64,000 nt of DNA from Candidatus Zixiibacteriota bacterium (GCA_900498245.1 LS998015.1:194380-258379), one strand, 5' to 3'; numbered from the stretch's first letter, positions 44,937 to 53,992 are shown. Notes: generated by a model not told the origin, from the letters alone. Translations and numbers: made by a program.

Positions 44937-46031
44937 ATGCAGGTTCAATCATTAAATCTTGTATCATTCCGCAATTTCAAATCGTCATCGGCGGCATTTG
45001 ATCCGGGAATCAATGTTTTCCACGGCCGGAATGGCGCGGGAAAAAGCAATCTTCTCGAGGCGATTTTTGTTCTCCTTTTGGGGCGATCGATGCGGGGCGC
45101 GCCCGACGCCGTAATGGTCAAAGAGGGAGCGGGCGTGTACCGTCTGGAAGGAGAGGTCGAACTCGACGGCCGCAATCATTCTCTGGCGGTGGCTTATCAG
45201 GACGGCGGGCGGAAGAAAATAACGATTGATAAGGTGACGGCCCGCACCTCGGAACTATTCGAGCGATGCTGTGTGGTCTCGACCGCTCCTCTTGATATAG
45301 AGATTCCGGCCGGGGCACCGTCGAAGAGAAGGGATTTCCTTAATATATATCTTTCGCAGGCGTCCAAAAGATACCTGGCGCTTCTCACCGATTATCATAA
45401 GGTTCTGGAACAGAAAAATTCCTTTCTCAAACAGGACACGGAAGGATTGGAGACCCCGTATAATGACCTGCTTCTCAAATTCGGCTCGGATTTGATGCTG
45501 GAGCGCCTTTCATTTTTACTTTCTGTCGGAGAGCGGGCCTCGTGGCACTACGAGCAGATTTCCGGGGGGCAAAAACTGGCCGTGACCTATGCTCCGTCGG
45601 TGCAACTCGGCGAGCAGGATACGACTGCAGAAAAGATTGAAACGAAATTCCGGGAAAAACTGACCAGATATAAGGATCGGGAAAGGATTCTGCAGACGGC
45701 GCTGGTAGGGCCGCACCGTGACGATATCGATTTCCGGATCGGCGGCTATCCAGCCCGCACTCATGGTTCTCAGGGGGAACTCCGGACCGCCGCGGTGGCG
45801 CTCAAACTGGCGGTCTTCGAATATCTCAAGGAGGTACGAAAAATTACCCCTATCCTGCTTCTGGATGAAATATTCGCGGAACTTGATAATGGTCGAAAAG
45901 AAAAATTGATTGAATCATTCGGGGAATTCGGACAATTGTTTTTGACCACGGCTTCCGAAATTCCGCCTCGATTGCTGGAAAGCGGAAGAAAATTTATTAT
46001 CAGCGACGGCTCAGTAACTGGAGAGAAATAA
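44937..46031 (+). CDS. recF: DNA repair/recombination ATPase RecF
   Basis: 364 residues from ATG 44937, which gives the expected N-terminus MQVQSLNLVSFRNF; the longer frame starting in the terminator stem is rejected. SMC-type features: Walker A GRNGAGKSN (residues ~32-40), the central coiled region, signature-like HGSQGELRTAAVALKLAVFEYL and Walker B ILLLDEIFAELD. It helps load RecA onto gapped DNA with RecO and RecR. It lacks a recognisable ribosome site and follows a terminator by five bases, so expression may be low or leaderless. Its stop overlaps the next gene start (TAATG). Confidence 0.96.
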   Translation: MQVQSLNLVSFRNFKSSSAAFDPGINVFHGRNGAGKSNLLEAIFVLLLGRSMRGAPDAVMVKEGAGVYRLEGEVELDGRNHSLAVAYQDGGRKKITIDKVTARTSELFERCCVVSTAPLDIEIPAGAPSKRRDFLNIYLSQASKRYLALLTDYHKVLEQKNSFLKQDTEGLETPYNDLLLKFGSDLMLERLSFLLSVGERASWHYEQISGGQKLAVTYAPSVQLGEQDTTAEKIETKFREKLTRYKDRERILQTALVGPHRDDIDFRIGGYPARTHGSQGELRTAAVALKLAVFEYLKEVRKITPILLLDEIFAELDNGRKEKLIESFGEFGQLFLTTASEIPPRLLESGRKFIISDGSVTGEK

Positions 46032-47071
46032 TGCCGACCCTCAAAATATCTTCTCTTTCCAAAAACTTTTCCGGGAAGAAAATACTCGATAATCTTAATT
46101 TCGAGACTTCCGATGGCGAACTGGTGGTCGTGCTGGGGCCATCGGGCTGCGGCAAGTCAACCCTCCTACGGCTCATTTCCGGGCTCGAGGAGCCGGATAC
46201 CGGTGAGATTCATATTGGAGAAAAGCAGATAGACCGTCTCCCCCCGCAGAAACGGAATGTCGCGCTCGTCTTTCAAAATTACGCCCTGTATCCGCATATG
46301 ACGGTGGCGCAGAACCTAGCCTTTCCCCTGAAGGTGGCCAAATTTGACCGAGCCGAAATCAATAACCGGGTTAAGCAGACGGCGGAGTTGATCGGATTGG
46401 GCGACCGCCTTAAATCCCGTCCGGCGGAACTCTCCGGCGGACAGCGCCAGCGGGTGGCGCTGGGGCGGGCCATTATCCGTAAACCGGATTTGTTCCTGCT
46501 CGATGAGCCGCTCTCAAATCTCGACGCCGACCTGCGGGCGCGGATGCGGCGCGAAATTGTCGAATTGCAGAAACGGCTGGGGACGACCACTATCTATGTC
46601 ACCCATGATCAGGTGGAAGCGCTCACCATGGCCGACCGGTTAATTGTCCTGGAATCGGGCCGAATCAGACAAATCGGAACGCCGGAGGAAGTGTACAACC
46701 ATCCGGTGGATACATTTGTGGCCTCGTTTCTGGGAACGCCCAAGATAAATCTGATCGACGGGATAATTGTCGATAACAAAATCAAGCCGTTTGACTGGCC
46801 GGCATCGATTCTTCCGGCGGGGTTCACGGCCGAAAAGTTCATCATTGGTATCCGCCCGGAGGATATAATTATTTCGCCGGAGGGGCAATATTCGGGGACG
46901 GTCAGGAGTGTTGAATATCTGGGGGATCGGATGATTGTATCGATTCAATATGAAGGTTTGGTACTGACCGCTTCATCCGGGGCGAAACAACTTACGGCTC
47001 AGAACAGCATAAGATTTGGCATCATGTCAGAAAAATTACTGTTCTTTCCAGATAGATCAAGAGCGGACTGA
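46031..47071 (+). CDS. ABC transporter ATPase of the CUT1/MalK-UgpC type, orphan
   Basis: 346 residues overlapping recF by one base. ATPase motifs: Walker A GPSGCGKST (residues ~37-45), Q-loop VFQNYALYPHMTV, signature LSGGQRQRVALGRA, Walker B FLLDEPLSNLDA, H-loop VTHDQVEA. The C-terminal ~110 residues are the TOBE/OB regulatory domain (FIIGIRPEDIIIS), as in sugar or glycerol-phosphate importers. Such ATPases normally pair with two permeases and a binding protein, and none are adjacent. Some cells use one shared MalK-like ATPase for many permeases, which would fit an orphan. gyrB, the usual gene after recF, is absent here. Confidence 0.9.
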   Translation: MPTLKISSLSKNFSGKKILDNLNFETSDGELVVVLGPSGCGKSTLLRLISGLEEPDTGEIHIGEKQIDRLPPQKRNVALVFQNYALYPHMTVAQNLAFPLKVAKFDRAEINNRVKQTAELIGLGDRLKSRPAELSGGQRQRVALGRAIIRKPDLFLLDEPLSNLDADLRARMRREIVELQKRLGTTTIYVTHDQVEALTMADRLIVLESGRIRQIGTPEEVYNHPVDTFVASFLGTPKINLIDGIIVDNKIKPFDWPASILPAGFTAEKFIIGIRPEDIIISPEGQYSGTVRSVEYLGDRMIVSIQYEGLVLTASSGAKQLTAQNSIRFGIMSEKLLFFPDRSRAD

Positions 47072-47089
47072 AACTAGCCGCACAAAAAA

Positions 47090-47115
47090 GGGCGGCCGCA
47101 AGGGCCGCCCCTACA
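47090..47115. repeat. REP-like hairpin GGGCGGCC...GGCCGCCC + CTACAA
   Basis: Perfect 8-base arms followed by CTACAA, the same tail type as the mosaic units at 13341-13667. It lies between the convergent ABC ATPase and M16 genes and could also end either transcript, though no T run follows. Confidence 0.6.
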
Positions 47116-47131
47116 ACATCTAATTTCCTAA

Positions 47132-49879
47132 TTACATATTTCCCGCCGTGGCGATGACATAATTGGTCGTGTCGAAATAGCGCCGCGCGGTTCTCATGAC
47201 CAGCCCCCGGCTCACTTTGCGGATATTTTCAAGATAGGTTTCGTCATAGTCGTATCCCACGCCCAGATATTCGTTTACTCCCATATAATAGGCCTGATTA
47301 ATGCGGGAAAGATTGGCGGTCAGATATGAGCCCCAGAGAGAATTGACCGCCTCGGCCACTTCGCTATCGGTCGGCATGGCGGTTTTCAGTTTTTCGATTT
47401 CCGCCAGGATGCCGGATTTGGCTTTCTCGAAATTGGCCGCCCCGGTTCCGATACTGCAGATATACCAGCCGAAATTTCGATCCAGATTGACCCCGGCCCC
47501 GACCGAATAGGCCAGCCCCTGCTGTTCCCGCAGAACTTTCTGGAGACGTTTGGAAAGAACCGCCGCGGTGACATCGAGAGCGGCGGCATCGGGGGACTTG
47601 GCCGACGGCAGAAGGTTTCCGAGATAGATATAGACCTGTTCTTTTTCCATTTTCTGGTGCGCCGTCTTGACTGTCAGGACATTGGCGGGGCGAACCGCTT
47701 CAACCGGGGTGAACCCGGACTTTGGAATTGTCCCCAGCGTGTTTTTTACCAGCGCCATGACCTCTTCGGGAGGCCGGCTGGTGCCGATAGTGACAATCAT
47801 ATTTTCCGGCGAGTAGAAATTATGATGATAAGATTTCAGGTCCTCGGCCGAAATCGAGCCGATAGTGCGGAAGGTTCCTTCAATAGTACGGGCATAGGCG
47901 GTATTTTCAAAAAGGGTCGCATAGAACAGGTCCCGCGCCACTTTATAGGTGGAGCCGCCATTTCGCCCGAGAAGTCCCAAAATATCGGCGCGGACTTTTT
48001 CCACCTGCGCCGAGTCGAAGGCCGGGTGGGCGATCATATCGGAGAAGAGTTCGATTCCCTTGGGGGCGAATTCGTCGATGGTTTCGAATTTCATGAAGGC
48101 AAACTGGCGGGTCGTGTAGCGGTCGTCGTACGGTATCCAGGGATTGTCGTACAAGGTCACCTTGGCGCCGATGGAGGCCAGGTCCTGTGACAACTGCTCG
48201 GCGGAACGGGTGATGGTGCCTTTTTCGATCATATGATTGACAAAATCGGTGATACCGTCTTTCCCGTCCGGTTCCGAAGCGGTCCGGTTTTCCCCGATGA
48301 CATTGAGGGCAAATACCCGGCTGTCGGGATTCGATTTGATAATCACGGTCAGCCCATTATCCAGGACCTGCTTCAGATAATTAGCATATCGCTTCTCCTG
48401 GGTGCCGGTAGCCACCGTGATGGCCGGCATCTTGAATTTTTTTCCGGACGTCAAATCGTATGCAGGGAAAGTTGCTGTCTTGTAATGTGCAATGACTTCT
48501 TCGGCGCTCGGCCCGGTCGGCATATAGACGGACTCATTGGGGTTGTCTTTCGCTTGCGGATAGACAATGGTAATGACATCATTCAGGTTCGCCATGTAAT
48601 CGGCGCAGGCCCGTCCGATATCAGCAATTGTTACCGAGTCGACCCGGTTCTGGAATTTCTCAAAAAAGTCCCAGCCGGTTATGGCCATTAAGGGCGCCAC
48701 CGTGAAACCGTAATAGTGCAATTTCTCGGACATGTAAATATCATTGCACCGCCGGGAGACTTTGTAGCCGTTGAGAAGTTCTTCCGACGGGGGGGTTGCG
48801 GCCAGATTCTTGAGGACGCTGTCGGTAATACGGACGATCGAATCGGCCAGCGCCGCCTGATCAGAAATTAACTGGATATTGAAACGGGAGAATTCCTCTT
48901 TGGTGTCAAGCGATGCAGAGACGGAGGAGACCAGCGGATTGGCTCCTCCTTTCAGGGCTTTCACTAGCGGGGAATTTTCCTCGTCGGAAAGATAGTCCTC
49001 GAGAATAGCGAATGCGAAATAATCCGGGTCGGTATATTTGGGGGCCTCGATCGAGAAATTGATATAGGTTGATTTGGTTTTGGCCGCGGTTTTGAAAGTC
49101 TGTTCGCCCGACAGTTTTTGGTAATCTATCACGGGCGCAGGGGGGAGGTCGGCCCGGGGAAATTTGCCGAAGATCGATTTGACCATCTCGGTCATCGCGG
49201 GAGTCTCAAAGTCGCCGATAATGAGAGCGATCATGTTATTGGGACCGTAGAATCGTTTCCAATAGTCGATTACCGCTTCGCGGGGGATATTGGCGATCGT
49301 GGATTCGTACCCTATCACCGGCCGCTCGTACGGGGTGCCGGCCAGCGCTTTTTCATCGCCAAAATCTTCGGCGGCCGTACCCTCGGCATCGTTATCTTTC
49401 TTCATTTCTTCGATGACAATTTTCCGTTCCTTGGGGAATTTGTCATCGGGGAAATTGGAATTGAAAAGCATGTCGGCTTCGGTTGCCATCCCATAGTTGA
49501 TATAATCTTTGGGCATCAGAACCAGATAGGCGGTGAATTCTTTCCGCGTGAAAGCGTTTATATACCCGCCCAGCCGTTCAATGCCCCCGGAGATCTCTTC
49601 CTGGCGGTGCGAGGCGGTGCCGTCGAAAAGGAGATGTTCCAGAAAATGGGTGACGCCGTTGTTGTACTTGGATTCATACTTGCTTCCGGCCTTTACGAAA
49701 ATCAGCGATGTTATCATCGGAGAGGCATGGTTTTCTTTGAGTATCACCTGCATCCCATTATCAAGTGTGAAACGGCTGATTTTGGCTTCCTGCCCGAACG
49801 CGGCGGCGCATATACCCAGTACGAACAAAGCCGCCATTGACGCCCTTCCCATCCCTGATTTCAGCGACAAACGTATCAT
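47132..49879 (-). CDS. Exported M16 zinc metallopeptidase (two-domain, pitrilysin-like)
   Basis: 915 residues with a signal peptide (MAALFVLGICAAAFG). The first M16 half has the inverted zinc motif HFLEH (residues 78-82: H78, H82 zinc, E81 base); the later acid ligand is expected in the KIVIEEMKKD region. The second half (from about residue 500, ANYLKQVLDNGLTVI) is the inactive M16 repeat and lacks HxxEH. The fused two-half form is typical of periplasmic or secreted insulinase-like peptidases that close like a clam around peptides. Another exported peptidase in a window rich in them. It is convergent with the ABC ATPase and divergent from the secDF block. Confidence 0.93.
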   Translation of the reverse strand: MIRLSLKSGMGRASMAALFVLGICAAAFGQEAKISRFTLDNGMQVILKENHASPMITSLIFVKAGSKYESKYNNGVTHFLEHLLFDGTASHRQEEISGGIERLGGYINAFTRKEFTAYLVLMPKDYINYGMATEADMLFNSNFPDDKFPKERKIVIEEMKKDNDAEGTAAEDFGDEKALAGTPYERPVIGYESTIANIPREAVIDYWKRFYGPNNMIALIIGDFETPAMTEMVKSIFGKFPRADLPPAPVIDYQKLSGEQTFKTAAKTKSTYINFSIEAPKYTDPDYFAFAILEDYLSDEENSPLVKALKGGANPLVSSVSASLDTKEEFSRFNIQLISDQAALADSIVRITDSVLKNLAATPPSEELLNGYKVSRRCNDIYMSEKLHYYGFTVAPLMAITGWDFFEKFQNRVDSVTIADIGRACADYMANLNDVITIVYPQAKDNPNESVYMPTGPSAEEVIAHYKTATFPAYDLTSGKKFKMPAITVATGTQEKRYANYLKQVLDNGLTVIIKSNPDSRVFALNVIGENRTASEPDGKDGITDFVNHMIEKGTITRSAEQLSQDLASIGAKVTLYDNPWIPYDDRYTTRQFAFMKFETIDEFAPKGIELFSDMIAHPAFDSAQVEKVRADILGLLGRNGGSTYKVARDLFYATLFENTAYARTIEGTFRTIGSISAEDLKSYHHNFYSPENMIVTIGTSRPPEEVMALVKNTLGTIPKSGFTPVEAVRPANVLTVKTAHQKMEKEQVYIYLGNLLPSAKSPDAAALDVTAAVLSKRLQKVLREQQGLAYSVGAGVNLDRNFGWYICSIGTGAANFEKAKSGILAEIEKLKTAMPTDSEVAEAVNSLWGSYLTANLSRINQAYYMGVNEYLGVGYDYDETYLENIRKVSRGLVMRTARRYFDTTNYVIATAGNM

Positions 49880-50025
49880 TCTATTCTCCCTTATCTTATG
49901 CTCAAAAAAGATACAACTTCCCGGTTGGCCCGGTCCCCGGCAGTCTCTATTATAACTCTATTAAATTCAAAATCTTAACCTATCCCGACCGGCGTTTCCT
50001 GTCAAGGGAAAAGAGGAGAATTGAA

Positions 50026-50053
50026 TTGACAAAGCCCCTCTTTCTCATATATT
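50026..50053 (+). promoter_or_regulatory. Strong promoter upstream of the secDF leader ORF
   Basis: TTGACA (50026-50031) and TATATT (50048-50053) with a 16-base spacer. A start near 50060 leaves about eight bases before ATG 50068 or 26 before ATG 50086, so translation would be leaderless or nearly so. Confidence 0.65.
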
Positions 50054-50067
50054 GCGGGCGAGTTTTT

Positions 50068-50496
50068 ATGTCTTATACAATTCAGATGAAAAGAAACCGC
50101 GGAATTGAGGGTTGGTGGAGGGCCATTGGGTTCACCCTGATGATCTTTACTCTGGCGCTGGGAATCGCGGCCGTGATGGCCAGTGACCGGCAACCCGGCA
50201 TTTCCGCGACCGCCGACCATGGCCCAATAGCGGGAGCGGTGGCGCCCTGGGCAGATGACGGCATGGTCGCCAACGGTACGGGCTGTCCCGCCGAGCCGGC
50301 TTTCTTTACGGTTCCGGCAGTGGTCGGAGCCTTCGGTATCGACACCAATCGCCCCGGTTCCGAAGCAGTAACTCATTTTTCCTCGGACCAGAGCGGGCCG
50401 AAGGCCTTTACCCCGCGCACCACGACGGCCTCGATTTCGGCCAAGAAGGCCATGGAATTCACCCTGATCGGCGCCAAGCCGTCCGGGACCTCTTAA
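50068..50496 (+). CDS. Short exported ORF upstream of secDF, candidate secretion monitor
   Basis: 142 residues from ATG 50068 (or 136 from ATG 50086). The codons are rich in G/C at third positions like real genes nearby. The N-terminus is a textbook signal peptide: basic MKRNRG, a hydrophobic run (AIGFTLMIFTLALGIAAV) and a likely cleavage after VMA. The remaining ~105 residues are small, Ala/Gly/Thr/Pro-rich, with a lone Cys, and match no family I know. The end reads KAMEFTLIGAKPSGTS. It lies 75 bases before secD on the same strand and shares its promoter. VemP, SecM and ApdA-type arrest peptides have the same position and size, but no known arrest motif is seen; the role is a hypothesis. Confidence 0.55.
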   Translation: MSYTIQMKRNRGIEGWWRAIGFTLMIFTLALGIAAVMASDRQPGISATADHGPIAGAVAPWADDGMVANGTGCPAEPAFFTVPAVVGAFGIDTNRPGSEAVTHFSSDQSGPKAFTPRTTTASISAKKAMEFTLIGAKPSGTS

Positions 50497-50556
50497 ATTT
50501 CCCGCTATTTTTCTTTCCCCGATTTAAGATAATATTTCAACTATTAATTTATAACC

Positions 50557-50572
50557 TAGAGGAATAACTCTA
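50557..50572 (+). promoter_or_regulatory. Small hairpin covering the secD ribosome site
   Basis: TAGAG (50557-50561) can pair with CTCTA (50568-50572), placing GAGG and the first base of the ATG in a stem-loop. The stem is only 5 bp, so weak. It matters only if the upstream ORF controls secD translation. Confidence 0.3.
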
Positions 50573-52281
50573 TGAAAGGTCAAACTTGGAGACTTGCCGT
50601 TACCGGCATCCTGATCGTGCTGGCTTTTATCGGATTCTGGAACACTCTCCGATATTGGACCCTGTCGGCCAGTGACAAAGTGCGGATGGAGGAGATTAAG
50701 CCCGGTTCCGTACAGGAATTGGAACGCAAGGCGATGCGTCTCGGTCTCGATTTGCAGGGCGGGCTGCATGTCGTCCTGCGGGTCGAAATGGAAAAGATTG
50801 AACCATCGGCCCGCGCCGATGCCGTGGACCGCGCCATTCAGGTCATCCGCAATCGTGTAGATTTTACCGGCGTCACGGAACCGCTCATTCAGAAACAGGG
50901 GGATGATCGGATTATTGTTGATCTGCCCGGTTATACCAACGCCGCTCAGGCCGAAAATATTATCGGCCAGACGGCTCAGTTGGAATTCAAACTGCTGGAA
51001 TCGCCTGATAACGCCGCTCTTATTCTGAAGAAAATCGATTCCGTGGTGGCCGCCTCGGTCAAGGCGGGAACGGCGGATGTCTCGGCTCAAGCGACCGCCT
51101 CCACTCCCAAGACAGGAGAATCATCGCCCGCCACGCCGCCCTCGGATTCGACCAAGAAGGATGTTTTTTCCGATTTTCTCAATCAGGATACCAGTCAGGT
51201 AACTAGCGAAGATATCGAGGGTGAGACCCCGTTCACGCAGTATCTGCAGCAGTTTCTGGCGGGAAGCCGGACCAGCACCATGTGGCCGGGATACATAGTG
51301 GCGACAAAAGATCGCGCCCTAATCGAGAAGATGCTGGCCATGCCGGAAGTGCAGAAGGTCATTCCCGAAGATGTTCAGTTTGCCTGGTCGACCCGATCTG
51401 ACATCCGGGATGCTCAGAATGTTTACTATCTATATATTCTCAAGAACAAGGTTCAGTTTCTGGGAAAGAATTTGGAGAGAATTAAACTGGGGCGGGGCCA
51501 GTATCAGGAACATACGGTTGATTTCCGCCTATCCGGCCCGTCCGCAGCGGCTTTTGCCCGTTTGACCGGAGCGAATATTGATAAGCCGCTGGCGATTGTC
51601 ATTGACAATAAAGTTGAATCGGCTCCCTTTATCAATTCCAAGATTCGGAACGAAGGGCAGATAACGATGGGCAGTTCCGCCTCGATGCAGGACGCCCAGA
51701 ATATGGAAATCGTTCTCAAGGCCGGTGCACTGCCGGCGCCGGTCGAAATTATCGAAAAAGACGTCGTCGGCCCGACTCTCGGCTCTGACTCGATTCGCAA
51801 GGGCCTGACCTCATCAATTATCGGACTGATAGCCGTTTTCTTTTTTGTCGGAATTTATTATCGCATCTCCGGGCTGATTGCCGATATCGGTTTGCTTTTC
51901 AACATATTCTTTCTCCTGTCTATCATGGCGGGATTGAGCGCCACCCTGACAATGCCGGGGATAGCCGGGATTATTCTGACCATCGGTATTTCGGTCGACT
52001 CCAACATTCTTATTTTCGAGCGTATACGCGAAGAATTACGGTCGGGAAAGACGGTCCGGGCATCGATCGATGCCGGTTATAACCGGGCTCTTCTGACCAT
52101 TATTGACAGCCACGTCACCACTTTGATTACGGCCGGGGCGCTCTTCATTTTCGGCGCCGGTCCGATCAAGGGATTCGCCGTCTCCCTCTTCTGGGGTGTT
52201 ACCATATCGCTATATACGGCGGTCGTGATTACCAAGACGATATTCGACATTCGCAAGGGTTATCAGACCCTCAGCATATAG
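50572..52281 (+). CDS. secD: Protein translocase subunit SecD
   Basis: 569 residues. One N-terminal helix (TGILIVLAFIGFWNTL) is followed by the SecD signature LGLDLQGGLHVVL (residues ~57-69) and a large periplasmic P1 domain. P1 includes DLPGYTNAAQAENIIGQTAQLEFKLLE and a Ser/Thr-rich insert (residues ~165-205) unlike the short form in E. coli. Five C-terminal helices follow with SVDSNILIFERIREEL and the RND-type AGYNRALLTIIDSHVTTLI. Uses proton flow to pull proteins through SecYEG on the periplasmic side. Ribosome site AGAGGA before ATG. Followed by secF after 14 bases. Confidence 0.97.
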   Translation: MKGQTWRLAVTGILIVLAFIGFWNTLRYWTLSASDKVRMEEIKPGSVQELERKAMRLGLDLQGGLHVVLRVEMEKIEPSARADAVDRAIQVIRNRVDFTGVTEPLIQKQGDDRIIVDLPGYTNAAQAENIIGQTAQLEFKLLESPDNAALILKKIDSVVAASVKAGTADVSAQATASTPKTGESSPATPPSDSTKKDVFSDFLNQDTSQVTSEDIEGETPFTQYLQQFLAGSRTSTMWPGYIVATKDRALIEKMLAMPEVQKVIPEDVQFAWSTRSDIRDAQNVYYLYILKNKVQFLGKNLERIKLGRGQYQEHTVDFRLSGPSAAAFARLTGANIDKPLAIVIDNKVESAPFINSKIRNEGQITMGSSASMQDAQNMEIVLKAGALPAPVEIIEKDVVGPTLGSDSIRKGLTSSIIGLIAVFFFVGIYYRISGLIADIGLLFNIFFLLSIMAGLSATLTMPGIAGIILTIGISVDSNILIFERIREELRSGKTVRASIDAGYNRALLTIIDSHVTTLITAGALFIFGAGPIKGFAVSLFWGVTISLYTAVVITKTIFDIRKGYQTLSI

Positions 52282-52295
52282 CAAGGAGATAAGCA

Positions 52296-53219
52296 ATGTT
52301 TCAAATACTGCATGGAACCAATGTAAATTTCATCGGCCAGCGCTATAAAGCCTTCATTTTTTCGGCGGTCCTGGTGTCCATCGGTCTGTTTGCCCTGATT
52401 ATGATTTTTCTGGGCAAGGCCAACATGGGGATCGACTTCGCCGGCGGCACGATGATTCAGGGTTCGTTCGCGAATTCCATAAATGTTTCCGACCTTCGCT
52501 CCGCGGTCAATTCCGGCGGTTTCCCGGAGGCCTCGATTCAGAAGTTGGACCGTTACAATTCCCCCAACTCGTACATTATCAGGGTCAAAGAAACGGCTGT
52601 GGGAAACGAAAAGGCGGTCGATCGCCTTATGAACATTATCAGTGAGAAATTCCCCGGTAATACCTTCACCAAGGATTCGGAGCATACTATCGGGCCGGCG
52701 GTCGGGGAATCGCTGCGCCGCAGCGCCATCTGGGCCATTCTGGTTTCTGTTATCGGTATGATTATTTATATCGGCCTGCGGTTCGATTTTCGATCCGGCG
52801 TGGCCGCGACCATCGCGACTTTTCATGATGTCCTCGCCATTACCGGTATCTTCTTTCTTCTGAATAAGGAAATAACGCTCTTGGTGGTCACCGCTCTTCT
52901 AACTCTGGCCGGTTATTCCCTGACCGATACCGTCGTTGTTTACGACCGTATTCGGGAGAATTTGAAAAAATATCGGAAGAAAGGGGAGTTCGTGGAGACG
53001 GTTAATCGCTCCATTAACGAAGTGCTGTCGCGGACCGTTATCACTTCAATGACGGTATTGATAGTGGTAGTGATTCTTTATATTTTCGGCGGCGAGGTCC
53101 TCAGTGATTTTGCTTTCGCCATGATTCTCGGGGTTATAATCGGGACCTATTCCTCGATTTTTGTCGCCAGCCCGATTGTGATTGAATGGGAAGCCAGATT
53201 TCCCAGGCGTTTTAAATAG
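52296..53219 (+). CDS. secF: Protein translocase subunit SecF
   Basis: 307 residues with AAGGAG before ATG. Signature GIDFAGGTMIQ (residues 45-55) follows the first helix, then a short periplasmic domain (DLRSAVNSGGFPEASIQKLDRYN). Five C-terminal helices include GLRFDFRSGVAATIATFHDVLAITGIFFLL, AGYSLTDTVVVYDRIRENLKK and SINEVLSRTVITSMTVLIVV. Partner of SecD in the SecDF complex. It ends at a terminator, closing the operon. Confidence 0.97.
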   Translation: MFQILHGTNVNFIGQRYKAFIFSAVLVSIGLFALIMIFLGKANMGIDFAGGTMIQGSFANSINVSDLRSAVNSGGFPEASIQKLDRYNSPNSYIIRVKETAVGNEKAVDRLMNIISEKFPGNTFTKDSEHTIGPAVGESLRRSAIWAILVSVIGMIIYIGLRFDFRSGVAATIATFHDVLAITGIFFLLNKEITLLVVTALLTLAGYSLTDTVVVYDRIRENLKKYRKKGEFVETVNRSINEVLSRTVITSMTVLIVVVILYIFGGEVLSDFAFAMILGVIIGTYSSIFVASPIVIEWEARFPRRFK

Positions 53220-53229
53220 TCATTCTTTA

Positions 53230-53257
53230 GAAAGCCCGCTCCGGCGGGCTTTCTTTT
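53230..53257 (+). terminator. Intrinsic terminator after secF
   Basis: AAAGCCCGC-TCC-GGCGGGCTTT-like hairpin (53231-53252) followed by TCTTTT. It lies only about ten bases before the CYTH gene, which therefore needs its own start signal or read-through. Confidence 0.8.
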
Positions 53258-53267
53258 AAAAGATAAT

Positions 53268-53897
53268 ATGAACCGTGAGTCTGAAATTAAAATCAATTTG
53301 GGTGACGAACCCAATTACCGTCGCCTGCTGGAAACATTGGTGCCCAAAGATGTCGAAATACGGCAGGAGAATTATTTTTTTGATTCGGATGAATCGGTTC
53401 TGCTTAAATCGCGATGGGCGCTTCGGGTCCGGATAGAGAAGGGAGGGGCCTCTTTGACTCTCAAAGGACCGGAGGAAAGCGGTCCAGCCGGCCTGACAAT
53501 CCGGCCCGAACTGATTGCGGAAATTTCCGAAGAAAAAGCCCGATATTTGGTCGCTCATGGCGTTGCGCAATTCGATCTGCCCGATAATTTTCGTGAATTT
53601 CCTGGAAACGTTCCCCCCGGCACGACGTTGGGGATAATCAGTTCATTCATCAATTTCCGCGTGACCGTTCCCTGGCCGGCAGCCGGTCATGATTTGAAAC
53701 TGGAGATAGATCGGACCCTCTTTGTGGATCAATCCATTGACTATGAACTTGAAGCGGAACTGCCGGATAGCGGTTTATTCGCGGCTGCCCTTGATGACTT
53801 AAGGCGGTTGCTTTCATCATTAAAAATCCCGCTGGTATTTCAGATGGAAAGCAAATTCGCCCGAGCCCTTAAAAAGCCGAAACGGGGGCAGAGTTGA
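53268..53897 (+). CDS. CYTH-domain phosphohydrolase/cyclase family protein
   Basis: 209 residues. CYTH tunnel-fold features in order: N-terminal ESEIKINL (the ExExK motif), YFFDSDESVLLKSRWALRVRIEKGG, LTLKGPEESG, LKLEIDRTLFVD, YELEAELP and C-terminal MESKFARAL. The alternating charged residues line a tunnel that binds triphosphate substrates with metals. Members are thiamine triphosphatases, class IV adenylate cyclases or inorganic triphosphatases; which one cannot be told from sequence. Cytosolic. The start has no evident ribosome site and lies just after the secF terminator. Confidence 0.88.
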   Translation: MNRESEIKINLGDEPNYRRLLETLVPKDVEIRQENYFFDSDESVLLKSRWALRVRIEKGGASLTLKGPEESGPAGLTIRPELIAEISEEKARYLVAHGVAQFDLPDNFREFPGNVPPGTTLGIISSFINFRVTVPWPAAGHDLKLEIDRTLFVDQSIDYELEAELPDSGLFAAALDDLRRLLSSLKIPLVFQMESKFARALKKPKRGQS

Positions 53898-53992
53898 TCC
53901 TTCTGGCCCCCATTTTATTGCGGACAAAACCGCGGCAATATTGTATAACATGAAGATGAATCAAGCACTCTGATTAAGAAGATGAGGTAAAA

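Noticed and set aside
50002-50376. 124-codon minus-strand frame opposite the ORF upstream of secD
   Set aside because: The plus-strand frame has the promoter, signal peptide and gene-like third-position G/C; the minus frame has none of these.
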